Of a stretch of DNA of 64,000 bases, positions 24,318 to 33,929 are shown one piece after another. Source of the DNA: Geobacter sp. (lineage in GTDB: Bacteria > Desulfobacterota > Desulfuromonadia > Geobacterales > DSM-12255); assembly GCA_009684525.1 (NCBI GenBank), contig WKKR01000002.1:372001-436000 (forward strand), given 5' to 3'. The notes under the pieces were generated by a model. The model saw nothing but the letters and a program-made list of their open reading frames with translations. It ran no database searches and was not told where the DNA came from. How positions within the stretch are numbered: the stretch's first letter is position 1; each line of letters starts with the position of its first letter. A program made the translations under genes and the position numbers.

Positions 24318-24341
24318 AAGCGGCCGACCCGGCCGCTTTTT
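24318..24341 (+). terminator. Rho-independent terminator after the second isochorismatase-like gene
   Basis: AAGCGGCC-GACCC-GGCCGCTT followed by T4-5; a variant of the GGCGGCC family. Confidence 0.8.
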
Positions 24342-24424
24342 ACTGTCGGTGCGAGACATGATTTGACCTGTGGTGCGAGCTGCGGCTATGATACGGCAAC
24401 GACGAGAAGGGAAAAAACGGCTCG

Positions 24425-24934
24425 ATGCACCATTTGAAATATCTGGCAGGCTATGCCCCGCAGATCACGGCCCAGGTGGAGCAGCTGGTGGCGGAAAACC
24501 GGTTGGGCAGCGTCCTTGTGCAGCGCTATCCGAAGCTGCACGAGATCAGGACCGACAGGGCGCTCTACGATTTTACCGTCGCCATCAAGAACGAGTTCAT
24601 GCGGACTGCCCAGGCGCTGAGCCGGGTTGCCTACGACGGGAAGCTGCATGTGATCAACAACGCCCTGGGGACCCACACCTTTGTCTCCCGGGTACAGGGG
24701 GCCAAGCTGAAGGCAAAGCACGAAATCCGTATCGCAGCCATCTTCAGGGACGCTCCCGTGGAATTCCTGAAGATGATTGTCGTGCACGAGCTGGCGCACT
24801 TGAAGGAGAAGGAACACAACAAGGCCTTCTACCAGCTCTGCGAATATATGGAACCCGCCTACCACCAGCTGGAATTCGATACACGGCTGTTCCTGACCCA
24901 GGTGGAGATGGCCGGGTCGCCCTACCTTGCCTGA
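24425..24934 (+). CDS. YgjP-like (DUF45/M48-type) zinc metallopeptidase domain protein
   Basis: 169 residues. The zinc motif MIVVHELAHLKEKEHNKAFY gives HELAH plus a third His, and the preceding RIAAIFRDAPVEFLKMI matches the YgjP/COG1451 group. The N-terminal 70 residues are helical. Family function is poorly defined. The stop codon lies 4 nt before the start of the next gene, so the two are coupled. Confidence 0.85.
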   Translation: MHHLKYLAGYAPQITAQVEQLVAENRLGSVLVQRYPKLHEIRTDRALYDFTVAIKNEFMRTAQALSRVAYDGKLHVINNALGTHTFVSRVQGAKLKAKHEIRIAAIFRDAPVEFLKMIVVHELAHLKEKEHNKAFYQLCEYMEPAYHQLEFDTRLFLTQVEMAGSPYLA

Positions 24935-24938
24935 CGTC

Positions 24939-25538
24939 ATGCATCCATCGCTATCGAACATGCTGTCCGTGCTGAAGCTCTTCATCATCCCCGTCGGGGG
25001 TGGCATCCCTGCCGGGGTCCTGCTCGCCCAGGCCAAGGGCGTTGCCTGGCCCATTACCGTCCTGCTCTACCTGGTGTCGGATCTCATGCTGGCCATTGCT
25101 TTTGAGCCGGTCCTGCGCCTTATCGCTCGCATCTGCGGGAAGGTAGCGATTCTTGCCCGTTTTGGAGCCCTCATGCAGGAAGCCACCGTGCGGAGCGTGG
25201 CCCACTTTGGCGGAACCGGGGCCGGCCCGCTGGCGCTCGTCATGATTGCCTTCGGGGTCGATCCCATGACGGGACGGGCCTCGGCTCTCGCCGCTGGTCA
25301 CGGCTTCGTTGCCGGCTGGGCATTCGCCATTGCCGGCGACATGCTTTATTTCGCCGTCATCGCGGTCACCACCTTGGGCCTGAACACCTATGTCCGCGAC
25401 CCCAACACGACCATGCTGATCGTTCTTGCGGCGATGTTCGTCGTACCTGCATTGATCCGCCGCATTCGTTCGCGCTGTCTGCCCCGACCGAGGATGCAGG
25501 AGGTGGCGGAAGGCGGACGCACCGGTGACAGTGTATAA
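24939..25538 (+). CDS. Multi-spanning membrane protein of unknown function
   Basis: 199 residues with about five hydrophobic helices (LKLFIIPVGGGIPAGVLLA, ITVLLYLVSDLMLAIAF, GPLALVMIAFGV, FVAGWAFAIAGDMLYFAVI, LIVLAAMFVVPALI) and a basic C-terminus. The first helix segment FIIPVGGGIPAG and the central FGGTGAGPLALV recall small transporters, but I cannot name the family. ATG 24939 chosen over an upstream TTG. Follows the YgjP-like gene by 4 nt. Confidence 0.7.
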   Translation: MHPSLSNMLSVLKLFIIPVGGGIPAGVLLAQAKGVAWPITVLLYLVSDLMLAIAFEPVLRLIARICGKVAILARFGALMQEATVRSVAHFGGTGAGPLALVMIAFGVDPMTGRASALAAGHGFVAGWAFAIAGDMLYFAVIAVTTLGLNTYVRDPNTTMLIVLAAMFVVPALIRRIRSRCLPRPRMQEVAEGGRTGDSV

Positions 25539-25638
25539 GTCGGTTGCCCCCCAAGTCTTGCAATATCCGTTTTCTCCGCTATAGTCTCGCCATACCCCGC
25601 CTCTGCCGCGTTCGACCCCACCTTCCAGGAGGTATCCC

Positions 25639-26403
25639 ATGGACGGCACAACCATCTTTATCACGGGCGCATCTTCCGGTTTCGGTGCGGCATGCAGTCG
25701 AAGTTTTGCCCGGCCCGGCAATCGACTGATTCTGGCGGCCCGACGTATCGACCCTTTGCTTCAGATGCAGGAGGAACTGGCGCAAGTCTGTGATACCCAT
25801 ATCATCCCGTTGGATGTCCGCGACCGCGAGGCGGTGCAGGGGGCGATTGCGTCCCTGCCGGAGCGGTTTCGCGGGATTGACGTGCTCCTGAACAACGCCG
25901 GCCTGGCCCTGGGGCTGGAACCGGCCCACAAGGTCGACCTGGAAGACTGGGAGATCATGGTGGATACCAACATCAAGGGGCTTATGTACTGTACACGTTT
26001 TGTTCTGCCCGGCATGGTGGCGCGCAATCGGGGGCACATCGTCAATATCGGCTCCACCGCAGGTGCCTGGCCCTATCCGGGAGGCAACGTCTATGGCGGC
26101 ACCAAGGCGTTTGTCACCCAGTTTTCGCGCAATCTGCGCTGCGACCTGCTCGGCACGCGGGTTCGGGTGACCTGTATTCAGCCGGGGATGGCTGAGACGG
26201 AGTTTTCCCAGGTGCGGTTCAAGGGGGATGAGCAGAGGGCTGCCGGCGTTTACGCCGGAGCCGAACCGCTGACTGCCGAGGATATCGCCGAGACGGTGGC
26301 CTGGGTGGTAGACCGGCCCGCGCATGTGAATATCAACACCCTGGAGCTGATGTCCATCAACCAGACCTGGGGGCCGCTGGCTGTGCACCGGACGGTCGGA
26401 TAG
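25639..26403 (+). CDS. Short-chain dehydrogenase/reductase (YdfG-like)
   Basis: 254 residues with the classical SDR set: TGASSGFG nucleotide loop, NNAGLALG, catalytic Ser in NIGSTAGAW, and YGGTKAF with Tyr and Lys, then QPGMAETEFS and the C-terminal NTLELMSINQTW typical of the YdfG/serine 3-dehydrogenase branch. Likely an NADP-dependent reductase of 3-hydroxy acids or related carbonyls. AGGAGG ribosome-binding site. Alone in its transcript. Confidence 0.92.
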   Translation: MDGTTIFITGASSGFGAACSRSFARPGNRLILAARRIDPLLQMQEELAQVCDTHIIPLDVRDREAVQGAIASLPERFRGIDVLLNNAGLALGLEPAHKVDLEDWEIMVDTNIKGLMYCTRFVLPGMVARNRGHIVNIGSTAGAWPYPGGNVYGGTKAFVTQFSRNLRCDLLGTRVRVTCIQPGMAETEFSQVRFKGDEQRAAGVYAGAEPLTAEDIAETVAWVVDRPAHVNINTLELMSINQTWGPLAVHRTVG

Positions 26404-26716
26404 GCCATGCGGGAGGAATTCGGTGGATTGCATATGAGTCGGCCGCCTTCCCTGTCTCTGTTGCAGTCGAACGAAACCCCCGATTAGATTCTCCTCCTTT
26501 GCACCTGCTGCCCGATTAACAGTCACCCTGTAGAGAACATAATCATATCCGTTGGCAAGCCAATGCTCCTGAGGTTGCAGCAGATCGCGCAGGGGCTACG
26601 GGATCGGATGTCGGCGGTTTTGGTGGCTGATCGGCATGGATAGTGTAGTACCCATGGTATGGTGACCGGACGAATCGTCACCACCACAACCATCTGACCC
26701 TGACAACCAGGCACCC
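26404..26716. other. Upstream part of the nifH leader/promoter region
   Basis: Roughly 310 bp with no convincing gene. It contains an imperfect hairpin (GGTGAC ... GTCACC near 26661-26682) nested in ATGGT ... ACCAT. A sigma-54-like TGGCA...TGC at about 26552 has GG and GC nine rather than ten bases apart, so it is not a good match. Confidence 0.45.
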
Positions 26717-26755
26717 ACGCCCCGCTCTCAGTCATGAGATGCGGGGCGTTTTTTT
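26717..26755 (+). terminator. Intrinsic terminator upstream of nifH
   Basis: ACGCCCCGC / GCGGGGCGT enclosing a second stem TCTCA-GTCA-TGAGA, then T7. It is 314 nt after the SDR gene and 158 nt before nifH, so it may act as a leader attenuator for nifH rather than only as the SDR terminator. Confidence 0.85.
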
Positions 26756-26761
26756 GTAGCG

Positions 26762-26880
26762 GCCATTTGCTGGCAACTCCGCTACCAGGCATGAATGGAG
26801 CAAACGGCTCAAAGGCCGGGGATCATGGCCGACGGTATCCCGCCGCCATGTGGCGCCTCGTTTCGCCCCCCGATACATGC
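26762..26880 (+). promoter_or_regulatory. Structured RNA leader of nifH, candidate riboswitch-like element
   Basis: GC-rich segment with dense pairing: ACTCC...GGAG, GGCC...GGCC, CGGGGAT...TATCCCG, GCCGCC-ATGT-GGCGC and GGCG...CGCC. The order ACTCCG, GGAGCAAACGGCTCAAAGG, GGCCGACGG, CCGCC and GTGGCGCC resembles my recollection of the Moco RNA motif, but I cannot verify this by eye. It lies between a strong terminator and the nifH ribosome-binding site. Confidence 0.35.
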
Positions 26881-26883
26881 TGA

Positions 26884-27777
<894 letters not shown>

Positions 27778-28017
27778 CACCCGGGGAATTCGGGCGATAC
27801 CAAATTCGGTTCTGAAAGGCGGCCAATTCTTCGGTCCGATGGGGGAACGGTTCGTGTAACGCCCGAGGTTCCCGGATGGAAACAAGCTTGCTGTTGCAGC
27901 CTTTGTGCGTAAATCGAAAGTAAAACCCTTTGCGTCTCCGGAAAGTGTTATAGTATGAACAGTCGTTGTGTATGGTGAATACGCACCATGCCCCCTCGGC
28001 ACCAAGGAGCAGAGGCC

Positions 28018-28146
28018 ATGAGTAAAGGTGAAAGCACGAGAAAAGAAGGCAAAAAAGCGGCAGCCATGTCCCCCAAGGAGAAAAAGGCGGCCAAGCAACT
28101 TAAGAAGGCTGAGAAACAATTCAGCTTGAAGCTCCCGGCGGTTTAA
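28018..28146 (+). CDS. Small lysine/alanine-rich protein (42 aa)
   Basis: Begins MSKGESTRKEGKKAAAMSPK and ends FSLKLPAV; about one third Lys, no hydrophobic segment, likely helical and nucleic-acid or partner binding, but unassigned. AAGGAG lies 9 nt before the ATG, an extended -10 (TGTTATAGT, 27946-27954) upstream, and a terminator downstream, which together make a short self-contained unit. Confidence 0.6.
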   Translation: MSKGESTRKEGKKAAAMSPKEKKAAKQLKKAEKQFSLKLPAV

Positions 28147-28203
28147 ACCACGGAAGGTGATGAGTGGCCGTTGCTAGTAATTCGGCGAGTTTTCTCATAA
28201 CAC

Positions 28204-28226
28204 AAAGGCGGCCATCGGCCGCCTTT
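28204..28226. terminator. Bidirectional terminator of the GGCGGCC family
   Basis: AAAGGCGGCC-ATC-GGCCGCCTTT, perfect 10-bp stem between convergent genes. A half copy (AAAGGCGGCCAATTC) occurs at 27815. Confidence 0.8.
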
Positions 28227-28258
28227 GCTGTTTCTGCAGTTGTAGCGGCCTGAGGAGG

Positions 28259-29287
28259 TTATTTCTTGGGCACCCCTTTCTCAATTGGCAGGTTCAGAGA
28301 TTTCTCCAGAGCAACCAGATACCCTTTGGCCTCCCCAAGGCCGTCCGTGGTATCGTTCCATCCCAGGGTGCCGAAACGCATGTCATATGCCTCATACCCC
28401 AGCTGATTCAGGAACAGCGCCGCAGACCCGGCCCAGTGACCAACGTAGCAGATCAGCACGATCTTCTTGTCTCTGGGGAGCTTGCGCAGGCTCTCGGCCT
28501 TGGCGATGTCGTAATACGGGATGTTGATAGCCCCCGGTACATGTCCCTTGGCGTAATCTGCAGGTCGCTGGAGGCTGACGAGCAGATACCCTCTGTCGCC
28601 ACCCTTGACGGCCCTGTCATAGACCTCGCTCCTGTCGATGAACAGGTTCCTATCGGTTGCGAGAATGGTCCTGGTCCGGTCGATGATGGTCTCTCTTGCG
28701 GATGTGCCGGTACCGGTATCGGCAGAGAAAGCGATGGATTCCCGGGAGTCAGTGGCGACCATGCTGACCGGGTAACCGGCCGAGCCGGGGTAGGGGGATG
28801 CTATGCCGGACTCGGGGCCGTTCCAGTAACTGAGCCCCATGGACATGGCATAGGTCTCATACCCGAGCTGGCCGAGAAACAGGGCGGCAGCCATGGAGCG
28901 ATGGCCGTTGTCGCAGGTTAAGACAATCTTTTTGTCCCGCGGGAGCCGTGCCAGCGACTTTGCCTCGGTGATTTCCATCAAAGGGATATTGACGGCACCC
29001 GGTACATGCCCCCTGGCGTACTCGTCCGGAGACTGGACGCTCAACAGCAGGTAGGAGCTGTCGCCACCCTTGACGATCGTGGTGAAGACATCCTCGGCCC
29101 GCATGAACGGGAAGCGGCCGAAGTAGGCGCTGCTTACCTGCAGCATCCCATCGAATGCGGTTTTTTCGCCTGAAGCTTTCTGCAGAGGTGCCAGGGTGGT
29201 GTTGCCTTCTGCAGCCAAGGCTGCAGAGCCGAGTAAAAGCGCCGAAAGCAGGGCGAATGTGACGATGGTAACGGAATGGGTGGTCAT
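28259..29287 (-). CDS. Exported tandem rhodanese-domain protein
   Basis: 342 residues with a Sec signal peptide (MTTHSVTIVTFALLSALLLG to LAA). Two rhodanese domains follow, about 60-185 and 215-335, each with YLLxSLQ/VQ, YAxGHVPGAxNIP and a C-terminal QLGYE. The first has a catalytic Cys in VLTCDNGHRS and the second in VLICYVGHWA, so both could carry a persulfide. It would act in the periplasm in sulfur transfer or sulfide handling. GAGGAG precedes the ATG. Divergent from a second rhodanese protein. Confidence 0.88.
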   Translation of the reverse strand: MTTHSVTIVTFALLSALLLGSAALAAEGNTTLAPLQKASGEKTAFDGMLQVSSAYFGRFPFMRAEDVFTTIVKGGDSSYLLLSVQSPDEYARGHVPGAVNIPLMEITEAKSLARLPRDKKIVLTCDNGHRSMAAALFLGQLGYETYAMSMGLSYWNGPESGIASPYPGSAGYPVSMVATDSRESIAFSADTGTGTSARETIIDRTRTILATDRNLFIDRSEVYDRAVKGGDRGYLLVSLQRPADYAKGHVPGAINIPYYDIAKAESLRKLPRDKKIVLICYVGHWAGSAALFLNQLGYEAYDMRFGTLGWNDTTDGLGEAKGYLVALEKSLNLPIEKGVPKK

Positions 29288-29624
29288 GGGCTGGGCTCCT
29301 CTGCTGCAGGTAGTCTCGCTGGTAAAGGTTCCAGGTAATGAGCCGACGTGATACCGGTTTCGGCTACAAAGATGCGGTTGCGTGTATGTCCGGGAGGTTG
29401 CTTGTGCATGGTGCCATCTTTCCATACATCCTGTTGTGGCGCAATGACAAAGACACTTCAATTTTCGCCAGTGGAGAAACGCAGGGAAATCCTGGCCGAG
29501 ATTCTGCCTGCAGGGAATTCTAGGGTTGAATCCGGTGAGCCGGAGGACGCAATAGATAATTGTAAGGGCAGTTGAACTGCTGCGGGTGTAGAATAGTACC
29601 AAAAGGGAACGAAAGGAGACGGCC
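29288..29624. other. Divergent promoter region between two rhodanese genes
   Basis: 337 bp. No gene or clear operator palindrome recognised; lower GC than neighbours around 29420-29600. Confidence 0.4.
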
Positions 29625-30536
29625 ATGAATGCGACCATCAGTTGCACCGAATTGCAGCTTCGGCTCGATGCCGGCGGGCCGCTGCTCATTATCGATATCC
29701 TGCCCCCGGAGGAGTATGCCGCCACCCATCTCCCCGGGGCTTTGAATGCCTGCGTCTATGAGGTGGTGTTTCTGGACCGGATGGCCGAGCTGGCGCCGGA
29801 CCGGTCCCTGCCGCTGGTTCTCTACGATGCCACCGGCAGGACCAGGGCAGCCGTCATAGCCCGTGAAAAGCTGGTGGCTGCCGGCTACCGCGAGGTGCAT
29901 ATCCTGGAAGGGGGACTGGCGGGCTGGTGCGCTGCCGGCTACCAGATTGCACAGGCCGGTGAGCCACTGCGGGAGCCGCAGCTCATGGACGGCACCTACC
30001 GGATCGATGCAACGGCATCGGTGCTGGAATGGACCGGCCGCAATATCAATAACCGGCACTATGGCCGCGTCCCGCTGCAGGAGGGCGAGCTGGTTATCAC
30101 CGGAGGCGGGTTGCGGCAGGGGAGCGTCACCCTGGACATGACCGGCATCATCAACCTGGACCTGAAGAACGAAGGCTACCGGCAGATGCTCGTGAACCAC
30201 CTGAAGTCCGAAGACTTCTTCGACGTTGCCCGCTATCCGGTGGCCACCATGGTCCTCAAGGGGTGGGAGCCGATTCCTGAGGCGTCGCCCGGCACACCCG
30301 ATCACCTGGTGCGGGGAGAGCTGACCATCAAGGGGGTTACCCGGCCCCTCACCCTGCCGGCAACGGTGATGCCGCAGGAAGATGGCAGCGTCAAGGCCCA
30401 GGCGCTGTTCGCCTTCGACCGGACCGACTGGAATATTACCTACGGTTCGGGGAAGCTGTTCGAGAAACTGGGGATGCACCTGGTGCATGACCGGATCGAT
30501 ATAGAGCTGTTCTTCGTGGCCCGGCGGGTCGGTTAA
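29625..30536 (+). CDS. Rhodanese-like domain fused to YceI-like lipocalin domain
   Basis: 303 residues, no signal peptide. Residues 1-110 are a rhodanese-like domain (LLIIDILPPEEYAATHLPGA, HILEGGLAGW), but the active-site loop reads VLYDATGRTRAA with no cysteine, so sulfurtransferase activity is unlikely. Residues 120-300 form a YceI domain (DGTYRIDATASVLEWTGRN, FDVARYPVATM, LTIKGVTRPLTLP, KLGMHLVHDRIDIEL), a fold binding isoprenoids or other amphiphiles. YceI proteins are usually exported, so a cytoplasmic fusion is unusual. AAAGGAGACGGCC ribosome-binding site. Confidence 0.85.
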   Translation: MNATISCTELQLRLDAGGPLLIIDILPPEEYAATHLPGALNACVYEVVFLDRMAELAPDRSLPLVLYDATGRTRAAVIAREKLVAAGYREVHILEGGLAGWCAAGYQIAQAGEPLREPQLMDGTYRIDATASVLEWTGRNINNRHYGRVPLQEGELVITGGGLRQGSVTLDMTGIINLDLKNEGYRQMLVNHLKSEDFFDVARYPVATMVLKGWEPIPEASPGTPDHLVRGELTIKGVTRPLTLPATVMPQEDGSVKAQALFAFDRTDWNITYGSGKLFEKLGMHLVHDRIDIELFFVARRVG

Positions 30537-30576
30537 CCGTCGGCAGGGCCGGCTGGTGCCGGCCGAGGAGGATGCC

Positions 30577-31653
30577 ATGCAAACGACAACCATTCAGGAC
30601 AGGGCTGCTGGCGCCATCATGGGCGCCTTCATCGGCGATGCCATGGGGCTCGGTCCGCATTGGTACTATGATCTCGACGAATTGCGCCGCGATTACGGGC
30701 CGTGGATCACCGGCTACACGGACCCGAAACCGGGGCGATACCACGACGGCCTCAAGGCTGGCGAGCTGTCGCAGGCCGGTTTCATCCTCACGCTCCTGCT
30801 CGGGTCGCTGGTGGAGCGAGGAGGCTACGATGAGGCCGATTTCTGCCGCCTGCTGGACACGGAACTGCTGCCGTTTCTGGATGGCACCCCGGTTTCCGGG
30901 CCGGGCGGGTATACCAGCCAGTCGATCCGCGAACTCTGGCGGCAGCGGGTCCAACAGCAGCTTCCCTGGGGGCGGACCGGCGGCCATGCCGACGACACGG
31001 AAGCCATCGAACGTACCCTGGCCCTGGCGGTGCGCTATGCCCACGAACCGGCCCGCCTGGCCGAAACCATTGCCGCCAATACCGTGCTGACCCAGACCGA
31101 CCCGACCATCGTCGCCATGACCGTTGCCTATGGTGCGGTGCTGGGGCTCCTGGTCCAGGGGCACGGCCTGAACGCGCACCTGTCCGGCAAGCTGATGCGG
31201 CTGGTCAACAAGGGAGAGCTGCCATTCCATCATATCACCAGCGATGATCTGCAGCCCCCCCGTCCCGGCGATCCAGATCCGCCGCGTGCCGGCATGTTCG
31301 CGTCTCCCGATGCCCTGCTGACGCCGTCCTACATGGCGGCTGCGGCTGCGGACCCGGATGTGCGGATCGAGCCGGCCTGGAAGGTTTCGCTGGTGTATGG
31401 CATGCCCTGCGCCATTTACCACCAGCTGCCGGCGGTCTATTATCTGGCGGCCCGTTTCCACGACGATTTCGAAGCGGCTCTGCTGCATGCCATCAATGGG
31501 GGCGGTCAGAACATGGCCCGCGCCATGCTGACCGGCGCGCTGGTGGGGGCGCAGGTGGGTCTGCCCGGCATCCCGCAACGCTTTATGGATGGACTGGTGC
31601 AGCGGGAGCGGCTGCTCGAACTGGCGACCGCCCTGGCAGAGAAGGTCGCCTGA
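30577..31653 (+). CDS. ADP-ribosylglycohydrolase-fold protein
   Basis: 358 residues of the DraG/ARH fold: AAGAIMGAFIGDAMGLGPHW with the first metal-ligand region, HADDTEAIERTLAL, TIVAMTVAYGAVLGLL and a late INGGGQNMARAMLTGALVGA. In catalytic DraG/ARH3 proteins the last motif contains the DxD(T/S) metal ligands; here it is GGQNMA, so hydrolase activity is doubtful or altered, although HADDTEA keeps acidic residues. GAGGAGG precedes ATG 30577, 41 nt after the rhodanese-YceI gene, implying an operon. nifH lies 2.8 kb upstream. Confidence 0.8.
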   Translation: MQTTTIQDRAAGAIMGAFIGDAMGLGPHWYYDLDELRRDYGPWITGYTDPKPGRYHDGLKAGELSQAGFILTLLLGSLVERGGYDEADFCRLLDTELLPFLDGTPVSGPGGYTSQSIRELWRQRVQQQLPWGRTGGHADDTEAIERTLALAVRYAHEPARLAETIAANTVLTQTDPTIVAMTVAYGAVLGLLVQGHGLNAHLSGKLMRLVNKGELPFHHITSDDLQPPRPGDPDPPRAGMFASPDALLTPSYMAAAAADPDVRIEPAWKVSLVYGMPCAIYHQLPAVYYLAARFHDDFEAALLHAINGGGQNMARAMLTGALVGAQVGLPGIPQRFMDGLVQRERLLELATALAEKVA

Positions 31654-31667
31654 CGCTGCAGCCGGGA

Positions 31668-32876
31668 TCACCCTCCGGCAGCGTCGGGGTGCCGCTGTTT
31701 CTGGAAGAGCCAGACCAGCGGGGGCAGGACCAGGAGACAGACGACAAAGAGGAGCTGGAACGTTTTTCCCACCCCCCGGGCATCGGCGTAGATCCCCACC
31801 AGCGGGCCGGTGATGGCGAACAGGAGCCGGAAGCAGAGGGACTGGAGCGACAGCATCCCTGCCCGGTTTGCCGACGGGATCTCGGCCTGGGCGGCGTGCA
31901 GAAAGAACGGACCCCGCATCCCCCGCATCGCCGTCAGCAGGTAGTAGAAGAGAAATCCCCAGACCCCTGCCGCATACCCCAACCCCAGATATCCCACCCA
32001 GACCAGCAGCACCAGCAGCAGGATCATCCGGCGTTCGCCCAGAAATGCCCGGACCCGGTGGCTCAGGACGGCGAAAAGGGCGACAATGAGGTTGGCCCCG
32101 GCCCAGATAGGGCCGAAGGAGGCGAGGGGGACGCCGGCGTCACGCATGTACGGCTGGATCAGCCAGACCGGGTAGAAGGACGAGATTCCGAGCGTGATGC
32201 TCAGGATGATCGTGATACGGAGGCGCCGGTTCTCGATGAAGACGTAGCGCGCAGAGGCAAGCGCCTCCTTCAGGTGCCCACCAAAGTGTCTCGGTTCACG
32301 CCGCGGTTCCGTCAAGCCCCGGGTGAGGAGCAGCGCCAGAATCCAGACCACCACCTGGAGGATGAAGGGGAGCAGCGGGTATCTGGCATAAAGAAGCCCG
32401 GCGAAGACCGCCCCGGCAGCCTCTCCGGTCTGGCCGAACCCGGTGGAGCGCCCTTCGAATCGCGCATAGGCAGGTTCATCCCCTGTTCCCTTCACGGATT
32501 CGTAGAGGAGTGCGCTGTCCGTGCCGCTGATGAAGGAGGTGGAAATGCCGAGGAGGATCTCGGCGATGAGGACATCCCGAAACGATGAGGCGACCGTGTA
32601 GGCTCCCCAGCCCACGATCCCGAGAATGGATGCAAAGGTCAGGGCCGTCCGGTAGCCGACCCGGTCGCTGATGTAGCCGGAAGGGTATTCCATCACCACC
32701 ATTGCCACGGCGAAGATGCTCTGCAGCAGCAGGATCTGCGACAGTGACAGCCCGACGTGGTCCTTCCAGAACAGGGTGATGATCGCCATGGGAAAGAGGG
32801 TCATCTGCAGGAAGGAGAAGGCGTAGAGTAGGGGGATATTGCGCCGGAGGGAGGTCATGGGGGCATTATGGAACAT
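31668..32876 (-). CDS. Major facilitator superfamily transporter
   Basis: 402 residues, about 12 membrane helices, with the MFS loop motif YPSGYISDRVGYR between helices 2 and 3 and a weaker copy in the second half. Resembles drug/sugar-type exporters of the general MFS_1 group; substrate unknown. Neither ATG 32876 nor 32858 has a good ribosome-binding site; the longer start is given. It follows DUF309 by 34 nt on the same strand and may be co-transcribed. Converges on the ADP-ribosylglycohydrolase-fold gene. Confidence 0.85.
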   Translation of the reverse strand: MFHNAPMTSLRRNIPLLYAFSFLQMTLFPMAIITLFWKDHVGLSLSQILLLQSIFAVAMVVMEYPSGYISDRVGYRTALTFASILGIVGWGAYTVASSFRDVLIAEILLGISTSFISGTDSALLYESVKGTGDEPAYARFEGRSTGFGQTGEAAGAVFAGLLYARYPLLPFILQVVVWILALLLTRGLTEPRREPRHFGGHLKEALASARYVFIENRRLRITIILSITLGISSFYPVWLIQPYMRDAGVPLASFGPIWAGANLIVALFAVLSHRVRAFLGERRMILLLVLLVWVGYLGLGYAAGVWGFLFYYLLTAMRGMRGPFFLHAAQAEIPSANRAGMLSLQSLCFRLLFAITGPLVGIYADARGVGKTFQLLFVVCLLVLPPLVWLFQKQRHPDAAGG

Positions 32877-32910
32877 TCGAGACGAATTATGAAGTGGAGT
32901 TTGCAGAAGG

Positions 32911-33306
32911 TTACGCTGGTGCCAGCCGCATTTTCGGGATCAACTCCGCAGGGAGTTCGGCCATCCGCTCCGGGCCGAGCCGGGTGAGTTCCGCCAGGAA
33001 GGCCTCGGCATCGTTGGCGAGCGTCTCTACTTCGATCCGCTGGCAGACCGGTCTGACCCGCCGCAGGTACTCTCCCCCTTTGGTCAGCAGGGAAACCGCG
33101 CCGCCGTAGTTGCCGTTGCTCCAGTGCAGAAGCGCAACGGCGATCTGCAGCATCCCCTGGTAGAACCACCGGCTTTCGTCTTCGGAACCGACCCAGAGAT
33201 CTTCAAGCGTTTCATGGCAGTCATACCAGTCACCGCGATTGAACTCGCCCAGTGCCTGCAAAATCGCCCCGGACGGCGAATCGGCGCAATCACGCTGTGT
33301 GGCCAT
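32911..33306 (-). CDS. DUF309 family protein
   Basis: 131 residues. The family core GEFNRGDWYDCHETLEDLWV, SRWFYQGMLQIAVALLHW and NYGGAVSLLTKGGEYLR is clear; all-helical, with conserved His/Glu that might bind a metal. No biochemical function is established. ATG 33306 follows GGGGGCGACAC; upstream in-frame starts are less likely. Confidence 0.88.
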   Translation of the reverse strand: MATQRDCADSPSGAILQALGEFNRGDWYDCHETLEDLWVGSEDESRWFYQGMLQIAVALLHWSNGNYGGAVSLLTKGGEYLRRVRPVCQRIEVETLANDAEAFLAELTRLGPERMAELPAELIPKMRLAPA

Positions 33307-33410
33307 ATGTGTCGCCCCCTTCCTGCGCTGACTGCCTCTCTCCATGCTCCGGGCAGAGGCGGAATATACTGCCGATGCTGACCATCATGCCCACTGGAGC
33401 GGGCGCCTCG

Positions 33411-33800
33411 CTAGTGTCGTTTCCGGACTGCATCTATGCTCCAGATGCCGCCTCCATGGGCAGCGATGAACAGGAACGCAAAGCAGTAGAGCACCGCCAG
33501 CTCGCCGTTGTTCTGGATCGGCAGCACTGCCGTGGTCCCGTGACCGATCCAGTAGGCGAATGCCATCTGGCCGCTGGTCAGGAAGGCCGCCCAGTGGGTG
33601 AACAGGCCGACCATCACCAGGATGCCGCCAATCAACTCGATCGGCCCGGCAACATAGATGATGTAGGCGGGGACTCCTGCCGGCATGGCGCTCGGGAATG
33701 CGAACAGCTTCTGCACGCCGTGCCACAGGAACAGGAAACCGACAACGATCCGCATCAGCGCGTAACAGTGGGAACTGTATTGCGAGAGGAATGGTTTCAT
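33411..33800 (-). CDS. DoxX-family membrane protein
   Basis: 129 residues with four hydrophobic helices. The DoxX signatures RIVVGFLFLWHGVQKLF at the first helix and IELIGGILVMVGLFTHWAAF at the second are evident. Members are small quinone-linked or redox-related membrane proteins. GGAGGTGTTACC ribosome-binding site. Monocistronic. Confidence 0.9.
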   Translation of the reverse strand: MKPFLSQYSSHCYALMRIVVGFLFLWHGVQKLFAFPSAMPAGVPAYIIYVAGPIELIGGILVMVGLFTHWAAFLTSGQMAFAYWIGHGTTAVLPIQNNGELAVLYCFAFLFIAAHGGGIWSIDAVRKRH

Positions 33801-33929
33801 GGTAACACCTCCGGGGTACTACACTGCATCTGCTACCCTGTCTTCATTATAATCCGTCGGGAAGAAAGTGGAGCAGATTAATCCGGCAGGGATTCCGGGG
33901 ATGGAATCTGTCGTGGATGGAGAACCGTC

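Noticed and set aside
26552..26568. Sigma-54 (-24/-12) promoter for nifH
   Set aside because: TGGCA...TGC has nine instead of ten bases between GG and GC; no better match was found in the leader.
26724..26741. ANTAR-target hexaloop in the nifH terminator
   Set aside because: The inner stem can expose AGUCAU, but position 4 is C where G is expected, so it does not fit the known ANTAR loop rule.
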